Under the pieces are notes generated by a model, which searched no databases, was not told the origin of the DNA, and saw nothing but the letters and a program-made list of their open reading frames with translations. Positions 1 to 11,700 of a stretch of DNA of 64,000 nucleotides are shown here, piece after piece. The translations under genes were made by a program, and so were the position numbers. Position 1 is the stretch's first letter. Each line of letters begins with the position of its first letter. This DNA is from Zeus faber (Eukaryota > Chordata > Actinopteri > Zeiformes > Zeidae): positions 32,349,157-32,413,156 of the forward strand of contig OY482852.1 in the NCBI GenBank assembly GCA_960531495.1, in the 5' to 3' direction.

Positions 1-233
1 CTATGCTTTCCGTACATTGTGATTTACTAAATACGACACTGCCCCCCCAGTGGACAAACATAAACCCGTAAAAACTATAAACAAACGGCCAAGCCAACAC
101 CTCCAGACGACACCTGCGTACATTCGCTTACGTGCAGAGAAGTGTAATCCTGGACCTCCCCATTTTCTTTGGAGTCAATCTCATAGAAATCAAAGATAAA
201 TCAGAAAAGCCTTGAAATTTACCTTACCATTAG

Positions 234-354
<121 letters not shown>

Positions 355-2040
355 AGATGACATTGCTGCTGCTACCCAATACTGTTGCTACTGCTGTCCC
401 CCTATGCCACCCCTCACTCAGCTTGATGCACCTAAATCTGACCATCTGCAATCGAAAAGCAGGACTGCTGATGGGCGGGAAACTTTTGTCATCTTTTTGA
501 GTCATCCCAATTCCTATTTTTAAAAACGAAAGCACATATTAAAGCCCCAGAATCCCCCATTAAAGGTCTAACCCCGTGGTGGAGGAGTCCAGCTCCGTAG
601 TGGAAAGGTGTTCAACCCGCTCCTTCCCTCGCTTTCCCAGAGTTTTTCTTTTTTCTTTGCTTCTACCTATCAGAGCCTGCTGCTTTCAAACCGCCGCCGG
701 CGTCATCATCCTCCTAGTGTTTTCCTTGCGTCACAGTGTGTGTAAAGAACGAACATAAAAAACAAATGATGATTATAGAGATTATTTCTATTTTGTCAGT
801 TTTCTACAAGGGGTTTGCATGTTACTATTATGTGAATTTAAGGTGCCTAATGTTCTTGTTTGAGCAGACCACACCCCAGTCAAATTAATGTTTGGGATAC
901 TGAACGGCTACTCTTGAAACTCTGCCCCCCCATTACATACACACACACACGAATTGTACCCTGTAAACGCATTTGAAAAAAAATCAACAGTATGGATTAT
1001 CTCCATCCCTTTGTCAAACTAACGATTACACATTTTTTCCCCACACAAAGGCCAGCTCCAATATTTTTTTATGTTTGGGCTATTTCATGTTCTTTCGACA
1101 GCTGCTGGAACGCTTTTAATTCTCCTGTCAAGATTTTTTAGTTCTGAAAGTTCAACATTTCGAGATCTCGAGACGGCAATTCGTCAAAAGATTATGTATC
1201 ACTATTGAAGCTATGAAATAAACCCATTTCTTCGCACTATTGTTTCGTTACACAGAGTGACTGCTGCCTTTTGACGACAAAGCCAGTAGGGATAAAGTCG
1301 GTGATCTATTTTGTTTATTACTGGTTGCCATGGAGTTTGCAAACAGGATTTGACCCCCCCTACTTAAATGAACATCAAACATCACGTTTATTCTAGAATA
1401 ATGTGGAATCCACGACAGCTGGATTTTTTTATTTTTTATTTTTTGTGGGGGGTTGCGGGTACCAGTTTCCCCAGTCCCCACCCCATCCCCTGGAAGCAGT
1501 CCAAACAATAGTTTGACCCGCGTGTGGAGCAGACATAGGAACCCACTTGCACTCAGAAGCTCCCACCTTCGTTGTGCCTCACTTCCAACGGTGCTTTTTT
1601 CAGTAGTCTCTTTCTTTGTTTGTGTGTGAGGTGCTGTATATAACTTGAATATATTATGCACATATCCTACCCAATGGGTAGAAACAAGAAAAGTTGTGAA
1701 TAATGTAATATAATGTATAGATATAAGAATTTTAAGGCCGCATCAAATTTGTAAATGCCTATGATGAAAAAAAAGCAAGAATTGCTTTATTTTTCTTCTT
1801 TTTTGAAGAAAAACATGGTTCGCAAAAGTATGCCTAGAAATATGGTCACGACACATACAAATGACTGATTACAATATTTTGCTATAAATATTAGTCTAAC
1901 GATAAGGATGGACTTACCTCTGGATTAAGTTCATTTTCAAATGTCAACAGCCTATTTATTAGGTTTTCTTAATTCAAAAGGTATTTCATAATCTTCACAG
2001 GGAAAGTTTCATTTTTATTTTGCCTGGGACATAAATCCTT
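355..2040. other. Unannotated stretch, no gene recognised
   Basis: Mixed-composition DNA with short homopolymers (for example T-runs near 1430 and 1790). Open frames are short and show no family motif. No splice-bounded exon, RNA gene or transposon end was recognised. The first 234 bases of the window are likewise unremarkable. Confidence 0.5.
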
Positions 2041-2043
2041 TTT

Positions 2044-2045
2044 TA

Positions 2046-2078
<33 letters not shown>

Positions 2079-2105
2079 ATATATATATATATATATGTAT
2101 GTATT

Positions 2106-2188
<83 letters not shown>

Positions 2189-2313
2189 ATATATATATAT
2201 GTGTGTATATATATATTTATAGATGTGTGTATATATGTGTGTGTATATTTATAGATGTGTGTATATATGTGTGTATATATTTATAGCTATATAGATGTGT
2301 GTATATATATATA
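2044..2313. repeat. (TA)n/(TATG)n microsatellite
   Basis: A compound tract of TA, TATG, GTGTATAT and TTTATAGATG units. It ends at the TA dinucleotide that flanks the Tc1-like transposon starting at 2314. A related TA/GATA tract resumes on the far side of that transposon, so one AT-rich microsatellite was probably the target. Confidence 0.95.
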
Positions 2314-3845
2314 CACTACTCACAAAAAGTTAGGGATATTCGGCTTTCGGGTAAAATTTCAGGATGAACCTAAAATGCACTATAACCTTTACAGGTGAAC
2401 TTAATTTGCCCTTCTCTAAACTTTTGAATGCACATGTCCAACTGTTCAATGTTTCAGTACATTTTGCACAACTTGCTGTTCTCTCACAAGGAGCTGAACG
2501 GAAAAATTCACAACAGGTGATGCATTGATCCATTAATCGACAAAATACATTTCCTGGTTCAATTAGAATTGGTATTTAAACAGTCCTCTTCATCATGCTG
2601 TTCACATTTTGACATCATGAGACCAAGACGACACCTAACAATTGATCAACAGTACCTCGCCATTGCGAGGCTTCAAACAGGATGTTCTCAGAGGGAAGTG
2701 GCCACTGAGCTTAGAGTGTCACAGAGTGTCATCAGCAGGTTGCAACAGAGTTACAGAGAGACTGGAAGAGTTACAGAAAGGCATAGAAGTGTACGTCCTT
2801 TGGCCACATCCCACACTTATGACCACTTCATTGTGAACAGTGCCCTGCGGAACCGTATGATGAATGCCACTCAACTCCAGGCGCATTTAAGGGAGATGAG
2901 AGACACCCAAGTGTCATGTCAGACCATTCAAAACCATATACATTGGCGTGGTCTACGTGCTAGACGACCTGCAAGGGTACCTGACGACACCACCAGGCAC
3001 AGGCATCATTGTCTTGCATGGACCAGGGGCATTTACGCTGGACGGGGGACCAGTGGGCCTCAGTGCTGTCCTCTGATGAAAGTCGATTCACGTTGAGCGG
3101 AAATGATGGCCGCCAATGATGTTGGAGACGTCAAGGAGAGCGCTATGCATCAGCCACTGTTGTCACCAGACGAGCCTTTGATGGTGGTGGTGTTACAGTG
3201 TGGGCAGGTGTGTCTAGTCAATACAGAACTGCCCTACACTTTGTGAATGGTACAGTGACAAGCCCATACTACCTGAATAACATCATTAATCCAGTCATTG
3301 TGCCCCTGCATGAACAACACAGGCCTAATTTCATCTTCATGGACGACAATGCTCCAGCTCATGGAGGTGGCATCATTAGGGAACTGGAGCTGGAGACTGG
3401 GGTACCTCAAATGGAGTGGCCTGCACTTTCTCCAGACCTGAATACCATAGAAAATCTATGGGAACCGCTGAGTCGCCGTGTAGAGGCTCGTAACTCTGTA
3501 CCCCAGAACCTCAATGACCTGGGGGCCGCCCTTCAAGAAGAGTGGGGTGCCAGGCCTCAGCAGACAATAAGTCGACTTGTGAACAGCATGAGACGTTGTC
3601 AAGCTGTAATTGATGCTCAAGGGCACATGACAAGATATTGAGACATTGACATTTTTTCTTGTGGTATACCCACCACTGTTGTTGGCTTTTGTTTCAATAA
3701 ATTGTTTGAGATGAGGAAATCACCATTGCATGCTTCTACTTAAATGCCCTACTTTCATGATATAATATCACTGTCACGTGAACTTTTTAAATTTTCCATA
3801 AATTTCACCTGAAAGCCAAATAACCTTAACTTTTTGTGAGTAGTG
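2314..3845 (+). mobile_element. Tc1/mariner-like DNA transposon with both terminal inverted repeats
   Basis: The left end begins CACTACTCACAAAAAGTTA and the right end is its reverse complement, with the inverted match continuing imperfectly for about 50 bases. Each end abuts a TA dinucleotide, the usual target duplication of Tc1/mariner elements. Length is 1,532 bp, normal for an autonomous Tc1-like element. It contains one transposase gene on the plus strand, nearly whole. The copy sits inside a TA-rich microsatellite, consistent with TA target choice. High terminal identity and only two clear coding lesions suggest a fairly young insertion. Confidence 0.92.
2617..3641 (+). pseudogene. Tc1-like transposase (DD34E), disabled
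   Basis: A cut-and-paste transposase that would bind the element's terminal repeats and catalyse excision and TA-targeted integration in the nucleus. The chosen Met (2617, MRPRRHLTID) starts a paired-like helix-turn-helix region (CSQREVATELRVSQSVISRL) followed by a second DNA-binding segment. The DDE triad is visible: first Asp in SSDESRF (codon 3075-3077), second in the DDNAPAH block, and Glu in NTIENLWE, with 34 residues between the last two. The gene ends at TGA 3639-3641 after MTRY, where this family normally stops. Two lesions are seen: a frameshift near 3035-3045, before the first catalytic Asp, and an in-frame TGA at 3117-3119. This copy therefore cannot make a full protein, although its ends could still be mobilised in trans. 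Confidence 0.9.
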
Positions 3846-3930
3846 TATATATAGATAGATATAGATATAGATATCTATATCTATATATTATATATTTATA
3901 TATATCTATATCTATATATATCTATATTTA
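3846..3930. repeat. TA/GATA-type microsatellite
   Basis: TATA, GATA and CTATAT units continue immediately after the Tc1-like element. It looks like the right half of the microsatellite into which the transposon inserted. Confidence 0.9.
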
Positions 3931-6637
3931 TTTTTTGTATTGTAGATCCACCAAATAAGACATTCATCATTTCCGGTGAAAATATCAAGTATATTTACCC
4001 TTGCTGTAGTTCTGGCTGAATATATTCCACTTCACTTGCATCCACTAGAAAGCATTTAAACAATGGTAACGGAGGTTTTTAATTTTTTATATAAAGGCAA
4101 GATGTCTGGAAACCTCTAAGGAGTACATTCGTTCCCGAGGGGAGTTGAATAAGGAATGATGCAGTCGAGACAAGTGTCATTCAGTGGGGGTTTTGTTTTT
4201 ATTGAATGTTTATGCATTACAATGTTGCATGTCGAACAGTTTATCGGAACAAATATGCATTTATTTTATTTTATTTTTTTAAATCGGCAGTTAATTTACA
4301 GTGCTGGGAATAACTCCACTGTAACAATAACCGTGGGGCATGTTCATTCTTATCTATAGACTATAATGTACATAGCAACAGGCCATTTCCTGCGAAGCAC
4401 CAAACAAGTGGCAAGTTGTCAATTTTTGTTTGTTTGAGAGGTCTCTTTTACTCTGGCGGGAGCACTGCTGACTCTTTATTATCAGACCTTATTTTATTTC
4501 TGTTTCCTGCACTAGCTTGAAGAACTAACTTGGGCTCAATCTGAGATATATATATCAGATTCTCTCACACTGATCTTACACTGTTCCCTCTTTCTACTCA
4601 TCAGAAGTCGGCTCAAATGCTGACAACAAGTAGCCGTTCATGTTGTTCCAGATCCGAAAAGCCGTGGCGATTGCGAGGATCGTGATGACAATGGCGCCGT
4701 CTCTACGCTTCGATATTATCTCTGTGTCTTCAAGTCACCATAGGACTGCTTCCACCATGGGGTTTCGTAACATCTGTTTGCTTTATTTACAAAATTAAAC
4801 CTTTTCTGTCCCCTGGCCCTCTGCGCTAGGATATATCTGACTGTATATGGCTTCAAACCACAATGTATACAGTACATATATATACATGGAACGGAGGTAA
4901 AACTATTGTGTATTTTTTTCCCCGCCTCTTTATTTAAGCAATCGTGATGTAATAGGTTTTAGGCCTAAGGTCTGTTATTGCAATACTTTTACAGAAAAGA
5001 TGAAAAAATAATGAAAAAATGTTGCTCTAAGTGCTGTTGTAGTCAAAAAGATTTTATGCTTCTAATTATGCTGTAGTCAAACTGCAGCGTAATGAATAAA
5101 ACTTTAAAAGTGATTACCTTCGTGCTTCCCCCGGCTTCCTAATTTGTGACAGATTAGCTGAATTTCTAGTTTCTATGTGGTTCAGTGATTGACATTTGGA
5201 GTCTCCTCTGTGGCAGCAACTTATTAACGAGTTCAACCAAATGCACCAAGAATTGAGACAGCGATGGAAATCGATGCCCCTGATGTTGAACTGGTCAATA
5301 ACTATGTGGATTTGAAGATTTTTTCAGTCTGAAACTGTTGAAGTGATGAAATGCATAAAACATGAGTTAATGTATATTTCAGCAGCAATACTAGTTTATT
5401 CATAGATGGGCCCATCTGGCAACTTCTCATAACATTCAGAGTGGAATGAAAGAAACCGGATGTTCACTCACTTCGCATCGCTTTACAAGTGCAGAGGGGG
5501 AGGACGGGAGAGACTGAGGGGTGTCCTCTGCCTGAACTTGTCTGTGATGTCGCTCATTGGGTTTCTAAAGAGACCATTTCAAGGCTCAAGTTATGGTATA
5601 TGCTCATTGCCATCTTTGTCAGAAATAGAGCCAGGTATTTCTGCATTTTGGCAGCAGTGTGGAGTTTGAGGTGGCAAGTAAAGACACGAGACAATCTGAG
5701 GACGAAAGAAACACCTCCACCTAGCTCGAACAACGTGAATAGAGACCTGTCCATCAAGGCATCCATACGCCAAATATACCCCTCTTTGGGCCTTGTTGAA
5801 GCCAATATCGTAATTACCTTCTGTTCTTAATGTGATAAAAGTCGCTAATATAATAACTTACCAATACTGTAATAACATTTCTGAACCAATAACGTAATAG
5901 ATTCTTGCACATAATGTAATAATGTATTACATTATTAGCTGAGTTAAAAAAAACAACAAATGTAATAACTGGAGTCTGTAATGAAAGAAATATACTCATC
6001 ACTATATTTAAATTGTATTTATTCTGCTATCAAGTTAAAGCTATACACTTCCATGACACTTACTGTACAGTCAGTCTTCACTAGCTGATGACGCTAGCTA
6101 TCCAACCAGATAACCATTCCACGGCAATGATATTGATTCATGAACTTGACTGAGAACCTTATGAAACTGTAAGCACAATACGGAAATGGTATCAGCTTTT
6201 TAAACAGTACAAAAGAGGGGCATAGAACAGGTTACGGTACGCGTATAGGTAGAGCATTGCACGACTGAGTTAGCTTAACCACACGCCGATTTAGTTACTG
6301 TAAAATGTATGCTTTGACAGTCGTTCAAACATAAAATAACCTGCTGGTTATGTTAACATATGTTGTCAGATAAACCGTACAAACGGTTGCTTTAGCTAGC
6401 AGAAAAACAAAGAAAGCGTCTAAATCCAGGAGCTGACGATGACGGACTGAGCGTATCTCCAACCATGAGTTTACTTCCGGGTACCGTTACTAGTCAGGTT
6501 CACACAGGAAATAAATTCGTAAATAACAACGCACAAGTACATGACTTACCACAGGGTGGTACTGTTACACAGGATAAAAATGTAAACACATTGCCACGTT
6601 GAGGGAGCAGAACACTCCCCGTTTGGGGTCTTTAGAG
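3931..6637. other. Unannotated stretch, no gene recognised
   Basis: AT-rich DNA without a recognisable coding exon or RNA gene. Open frames around 5460-5830 overlap on opposite strands and show no family motif. A TAATAA-rich repeat-like segment is listed separately at 5805-5945. Confidence 0.45.
5805..5945. repeat. TAATAA-motif repeat, partly palindromic
   Basis: The motif GTAATAA/TTATTAC recurs on both strands every 15-30 bases (for example TGTAATAATGTATTACATTATTAGC near 5915-5940), giving short inverted repeats. It resembles the interior of AT-rich miniature elements, but no terminal repeats or target duplication were found, so the class is open. Confidence 0.35.
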
Positions 6638-7497
6638 CAGCGGTCACCAACCTTTTTTACGCCACGGACCGGTACCACGTCAGACAATATTTTCGCGGAC
6701 ACGCTATCAAGGTGTGACGGAAATATAAGCCAAACGGCATTAAAAACAGGATACGTATACGTTACTGTGTAACTATAATAATTTATTGCGAGCAAAAAAA
6801 CATTGAACATTTAAGTTTAGTCTTGTTATTAATTTCAAGTCTTGGAAAACACACATCAGAATCTAGCTTCCGCTCGTCCAAAAGAGGAAAAACACGCCTC
6901 TTCCAGGCATAAAAAGTGAAACCTTAAAAAAAAAAAATGTGCTTGATCATTAAACTACAAGGTCAAAAATTCTTAAGAACAAATAGATGTCACTGGGATC
7001 AACTAAAGCAAATCTTACAATATAAAGTGCATACAATTTACAACTCTCCATAACGCTGAATCAGTGGGAGCCCTGGGCTTGTTTCTGTGCAATGAGACAG
7101 TCCCATCTCGGGGTAATGGGAGAGCATCCAGAACGAATGACACCCGAAGTGTGTTCCGAATGTCCGTTTTTCTCCGTAGTTTAGTTTTGGTTGCCGTTAC
7201 TGCAAAAAACCCTGCTTCACAGACATGATGTTGCAAATGGAGGCAGGGTTTTCAGTGCCTTTGTGGCGATCTCAGGACATCCTGCTTTGATTTTGATCCG
7301 AATGTCGACAGAGTTATTGTCTCAAACATACTTTTAAGGCCACCATTATTTGCGATCTCCAGAAGTTGATCTTCTTCCAGCACGGGCATGCTCGATTCAC
7401 CTGCTGCGTTCACAAATGGATCACGAATCCATTCCTTCCCAGTTCGCGGGTCTTTTGTTTTTGAGAAGTAACGCTCTAACGCTTTCATCTCTTTTGA
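6638..7497 (-). mobile_element. hAT-superfamily DNA transposon, 3' part with transposase C-terminus
   Basis: The plus-strand left edge reads CAGCGGTCACCAACCTTTTT, a hAT-type terminal inverted repeat, followed by the CCACGGACCGGT subterminal motif. On the minus strand, 7488-7252 encodes residues like ERYFSKTKDPRTGKEWIRDPF and 7236-7015 encodes CEAGFFAVTATKTKL...RNTLRVS, the C-terminal dimerisation region of SCAND3/ZBED5-like hAT transposases. The two parts are in different frames and most of the transposase is missing, so this is a dead fragment. Its other end is not visible: the sequence changes at about 7497 into a BEL/Pao fossil. Confidence 0.75.
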
Positions 7498-8080
7498 GGG
7501 GGGACTCGCTGGCCATCGACTGTAATTCCATTATCGACAGAGCTCAGTCTTAGGAGACAGAGGCAGAACCACTTTTGTAACAGGCCGAGAGTCTTTTTAG
7601 TTCCTTCTTCTTTAGCTCCTACTTCTGCTTCAACTTTCCAAACCAATCCATCTCTTCTTGGAAAGATCTTGGAAAGATGATGGCCATGGTCCATTCATTT
7701 ATTTTGCCTGATTGTCTTTCAAAAGGGGGATGTCCCCATCTTGAAGGTTTGGCCTTTTCCCTTGCCAGTTGTGGCGAAGCTGCAATGTCTTCAGGTATTG
7801 ACGTCGCCACCTGTTCCAAAAGGAGTCAGCGAGACTTTGAACTTGTTTCCACAAAAGACACGGTTCCATGTAGCTGCCTGGAGGAGGAGGTCTAGAGCCT
7901 GTTTTGAGGGTTAGAAGCATTGCTGGGTTGAGAATGAGAGGCGATTCGGGATTGGATGACACTGGGATGAGAGGTCTTGCGTTCATGACTGCAGCTACCT
8001 CAGCAAAGAGTGTTATCAGAACTTGATGTGTCAGATGCTCAATCAGCATTCAGTCCAGCACACAATGGGCAGCGCCAATG
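7498..8080 (-). mobile_element. BEL/Pao LTR-retrotransposon fossil, end of integrase region
   Basis: The minus strand shows the end of the integrase region of BEL/Pao elements: EVAAVMNARPLIPVSS, then a LLTLKTG block and an NLQDGDIPLLKD segment. It is an old, broken fragment. A second BEL/Pao piece lies at 10521-10900 in the same orientation, and the Rex1 LINE cluster (8083-10520) sits between them, so the LINE sequence probably inserted into this fossil with loss of some of it. Confidence 0.7.
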
Positions 8081-8082
8081 AC

Positions 8083-8875
8083 TCAAGATTCAAGAGGTTT
8101 ATTCGTCACATACATATACATACCTTCATACATATATGCAATGAAATGTCAATGCAACGCACCCGGTGATTACACACAATATGTTCTACACTGAACACAG
8201 TAGCTACCTAAGAATTTCTACTTGACTAACGAACTGATTCCCAAAACATAATGCAGTAAGTTGAATACTATAGAATAAAATAAAATACATAGAATGAAAT
8301 AAAATAAAATAAGAACTCAAGGGTAATGCGGGTGGGGGGTACAAAATAGATAAAGGGAATAGGCTTATGTATATGGGATAGACTTGTGTATATGGGATAG
8401 GCTATTTATGTATATACAGATATGTGCATTAAAGTGCATGTGAATAAAGTGAGGTAGTGTTTGTGAGATATACAGCACAGTATACAACAGTACCGCGCAG
8501 CAAACGATGACACCGAACAACCCAGAACAGTGACACAGTACAGTAAGGTAGTGGAGCCTATGTGTGTGACTCAGTGAGGACCCCTGGTGAGGTCGGCATT
8601 GATAGTTCTTATGGCTTGCGGGAAGAAACTCTGTCTCAGTCTCTCTGTTCTCGCTGTGTGATTGCGAAAGTGCTTGCCTGACTGCAGCAGCTGGAACAGC
8701 CCGTTGTTGGGGTGGTGAGGATCCTTCATGATCTTGCGGGCTCTGCTACTACACCTCCTGGTGTATAAGTCCTGCAGGGAGGGGAGTGTAGTTCCAGTGG
8801 TTCAGCTGAACGCACCACCCTCTGCAGGGCCCGCCTGTCCTGAGCAGTACAGTTCCCAAACCAGTGATGCACATG
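8083..8875 (-). mobile_element. Rex1-like LINE, 3' fragment (left arm of inverted repeat)
   Basis: Read on the minus strand this is the last part of a Rex1-like LINE: residues like GNCTAQDRRALQRVV, then the 3' region ending in repeated CTTGAATCTTGA-type units at 8083. The same sequence recurs on the plus strand at about 9310-10080, so the two form head-to-head arms of roughly 770-790 bp. The coding part is broken by frame changes. Confidence 0.8.
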
Positions 8876-10080
8876 ACTGTGTGGCCAGGTCCAGCTCCAA
8901 CACCATCATCAAGTTTGCTGACGACACCGTTGTCGTGGGCCTGATCACCGACTGCGACGAGAAGGCCTACCACGAGGAGGTGGCTGACCTGTCACTCTGG
9001 TGCCAGGACAACGGCCTACACCTGAACGTCAGCAAAACTAAGGAGCTGATTGTGGACTTTACGCGAGGATTACAATCGAGGACGCACACGCCCTTGGTGA
9101 TTAATGGGACTTCTGTTGACAGGGTGAGCAGCTTCAAGTACCTGGGAGTTCACATCACAGAGGACTTAACATGGACTTTACAAACAGACACTCTGGTGAG
9201 AAAGGCAAGGCAGCGTCTTTACCACTTCAGGCAGCTGAGGAAATTCCGGGTCTCATGAGGATCCTCAAGTCCTTCTATTGTGGAGCGGTGGAGAGCATCC
9301 TGACAGGCAACATCACTGCCTGGTTTGGGAACTGTACTGCTCAGGACAGGCGGGCCCTGCAGAGGGTGGTGCGTTCAGCTGAACATAGCACTTGAACTAC
9401 CCTCCCCTCCCTGCAGGACTTATACACCAGGAGGTGTAGTAGCAGAGCCCGCAGGATCATGAAGGATCCTCACCACCCCAACAACGGACTGTTCCAGCTG
9501 CTGCGGTCAGGCAAGTGCCTCCACAGTCACACAGCGAGAACAGAGACTGAGATGGAGTTTTTTCCCGCAAGCCATAAGAACTGTCAACGCTGACCTCACC
9601 AGGGGTCCTCACTGAGCCACACACATAGGCTCCACTACCTTCGGTACTGTATGTAGCATACTGTTCCGCATACTGTGTCACTGTTCTGGGTTGTTCGGTG
9701 ATACCGTATTGCTGCGCCGTACTGTTGGATACTGTGCTGTATTATCCCACAAACACTACCTCACTTCATTCACATGCCACTTTAATGCACATATCTGTAT
9801 ATACATAATTGCCTATCCCATATACATAAGCCTATTTCCCTTATCTATTCCATTTTATTTTATTCTTTATATTTTTATTTTATTCTATAAATATTCGACT
9901 TACTGTATTCGGTTTTTAGCAATCAGTTAGTTGGTCTTGTAGAAAGAAATTTTCCTCTGACATATTGTGTGTTATCACCGGGTGCGTTGCATTGCATTTC
10001 GCTGCATATACTGAATGTATGAAAGTATGTATATGTATGTGACGAATAAACCTCTTGAATCTTGAATCTCTTGAATCTTG
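8876..10080 (+). mobile_element. Rex1-like LINE, RT core to 3' tail (right copy)
   Basis: A 5'-truncated Rex1-like LINE. The plus strand codes for the reverse-transcriptase catalytic box FADDTVVVG (FADD at 8914-8925), then LSLWCQDNGLHLNVSKTKE, the FKYLGVHI block and the thumb/C-terminal region. The open frame stops near 9258 and coding similarity continues in another frame from about 9255 to 9590. The 3' region ends at 10040-10080 with GACGAATAAACCTCTTGAATC and repeats of CTTGAATCTTGA. The 9310-10080 part is the inverted copy of 8083-8875. Confidence 0.82.
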
Positions 10081-10084
10081 AACC

Positions 10085-10520
10085 TCTTGAAGCAGGACGG
10101 GACCATTGATTCAGCCAGGGAGATGTTGAATATTGTAGTGAACACCAGGGCTAGCTGGTTAGCACAGGTCTTCAGTACACGTCCAGATATGCCATCTGGG
10201 CCCGCAGCTTTCCTGGTGTTCACCCGCATCAGAGCCCTCCTGACGTCAAGCTCAGACACTGAGTGTGCGCGCTCATCCCCAGCGGTGTAACTCCAATTTG
10301 CCGGCGAGCTAGCAGTGCTGTTGCCAGACTCAAACCGCGCATAAAAGGAGTTCAGTTCGTTGCCGAGGGAGGTGTCCACACTCATGGCTGGGGATGAGCT
10401 GCTCTTGTAGTTTGTTATAGTCTGCAGCCCCTGCCACAAGCGTCTGCTATAGCGTTGCTCCATCTGTAGCTCCACAGTCTCTCTGTACGTCCGTTTAGCG
10501 TCCTTCACTGCCCTCCGCAG
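10085..10520 (-). mobile_element. Rex1-like LINE, RT N-terminal part
   Basis: The minus strand encodes DAKRTYRETVELQMEQRYSR, LGNELNSFYARFE and KAAGPDGISGRVLKTCANQL, the finger region of Rex1 reverse transcriptase. It ends after the block SCFKR, where the sequence meets the 3' tail of the opposite-strand copy. Together with 8083-8875 on the same strand it could be the remains of one minus-strand LINE whose middle is replaced by the plus-strand copy. Confidence 0.78.
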
Positions 10521-10900
10521 ATTGTATGACCAGAATTGACTGGCCTATATGACCTCCTACTCTCAACTCTGTCACAGTCTATGACGGGGTGCAGCTTCCA
10601 CAGGCGGCTGGAGGATGGGATGTTGGACCCCAAGCTTACACACTCCAGCTCTTCTGCATAGCAAATGCTCTCAACAATACAAACTTTGGCTCTTGTCAGC
10701 TCCTCCTCTGTAAGGCGACAGATGTGCCATCCACACTTGACACTTGCTTTGGACAGAGCGGGAGATGAGGTGGAGTTTAACAGTTGTAGATAGCTTGGGC
10801 GACCATTCTCTAGGATGGATGTTTTGTAGTTGCTCACATGAAGTGGTCTGTGGGCACCTCTAAGGCATACATTGCTGATGATGACCCATTCTATGTCCAG
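10521..10900 (-). mobile_element. BEL/Pao LTR-retrotransposon fossil, region before integrase core
   Basis: The minus strand shows GRPSYLQLLNSTSSPALSKA followed by CGWHICRLTEEELTRA and SSRLWKLHPVIDCD, the stretch that precedes the integrase core in BEL/Pao polyproteins. It lies in the same orientation as the fragment at 7498-8080, across the Rex1 cluster. Old and broken; the right boundary toward 10990 is uncertain. Confidence 0.65.
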
Positions 10901-10989
10901 CTTTTGAGCGAACGGTCCGTTGTCTGGACCACTTATCTGCTCACAGACTGTGTTCACACAGGGGTCACCCGGCGAGAGTGCGGCCACAA

Positions 10990-11133
10990 GTCTACCGCCA
11001 TCCTCTGGTGAAAAATAAAATCACTTTTTTTGTACGTGCTGGCGGGCCACATATTGATTTTATGACAGACGCTTCGGGCCGGTGGAAATTTAGACACGGG
11101 CCGGATTTGGCCCAGGGGCCGGACTTTGGGCAT
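10990..11133 (-). mobile_element. hAT-type transposon terminal fragment
   Basis: Near the right edge the plus strand reads CGGGCCGGATTTGGCCCAGG and then CCGGACTTTGGGCATGCCT, a hAT terminal/subterminal pattern (alternating GGCCCG motifs ending in a GCCCAAAG-type inverted repeat). The end differs from the one at 6638, so it is probably a different hAT family and not the partner end. No transposase is left. Confidence 0.5.
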
Positions 11134-11136
11134 GCC

Positions 11137-11700
11137 TCATGTAGGGTCTAGGTCTAGTCTGAAGAGATGGGTCTTCAATCTGTGACGAAAGACGGTAAGC
11201 GATTCAGCCATTCTGACAGAAGGAGAGTCCCGAGTCCATGTAGCGACAGAGGAGCGAGGCGTCCTTGCAAGGGTGAGGGAGTGGAGCAATGGATGGCCTT
11301 GTAGGAGAGCACCAGAGTCCTCAATTTGATCCGAGAAGAGATCGGAAGCCAGTGAAGAGATCAAAGGAGGGAAGGGACAAGATCAGAACTCCAGACCGGC
11401 TGCTGCGTTCTGGATGCACTGTAGAGGTCTGATGGAACAGACACCAGTCCAGCGAGAATTTCAGACTTTTTGCACAGTACTGCATATTCTTCAGATGTTA
11501 TAAAGGGAAAACCTGCAGGAGTGAGTTGTAGCAGCAATGTGGCAAGCAGGAGAGCTGGTTGCCCAGAATTACTCCAAGGTTCTTGGCGGCCTGGTACCAG
11601 AACACATTGGTGTTCTGTCTAATATCTGACATGCAGAGATGGGCCTCTCAATATGCGTTTCTCAGGGGGGAAAGGAGAGGTAGTGTTGAGTGTGATCTGC
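11137..11700 (-). mobile_element. LINE 3'-region fragment, probably L2-type
   Basis: The minus strand carries a C-terminal segment like SSVATWTRDSPSVRMAES followed by FRHRLKTHLFRL, typical of the end of L2-type LINE polyproteins. The antisense wording (GATGGGTCTTCAATCTGTGA, later AAACCTGCAGGAGTGAG) is a very common teleost repeat. A segment near 11459-11485 is foreign to this repeat and resembles a DNA-transposon end (see findings). Confidence 0.5.

Noticed and set aside
6638-11133. The two hAT ends as the two termini of one element
   Set aside because: The terminal sequences (CAGCGGTCACCAACC versus GGCATGCCCAAAGTC) do not match as inverted repeats, so they are more likely two families.
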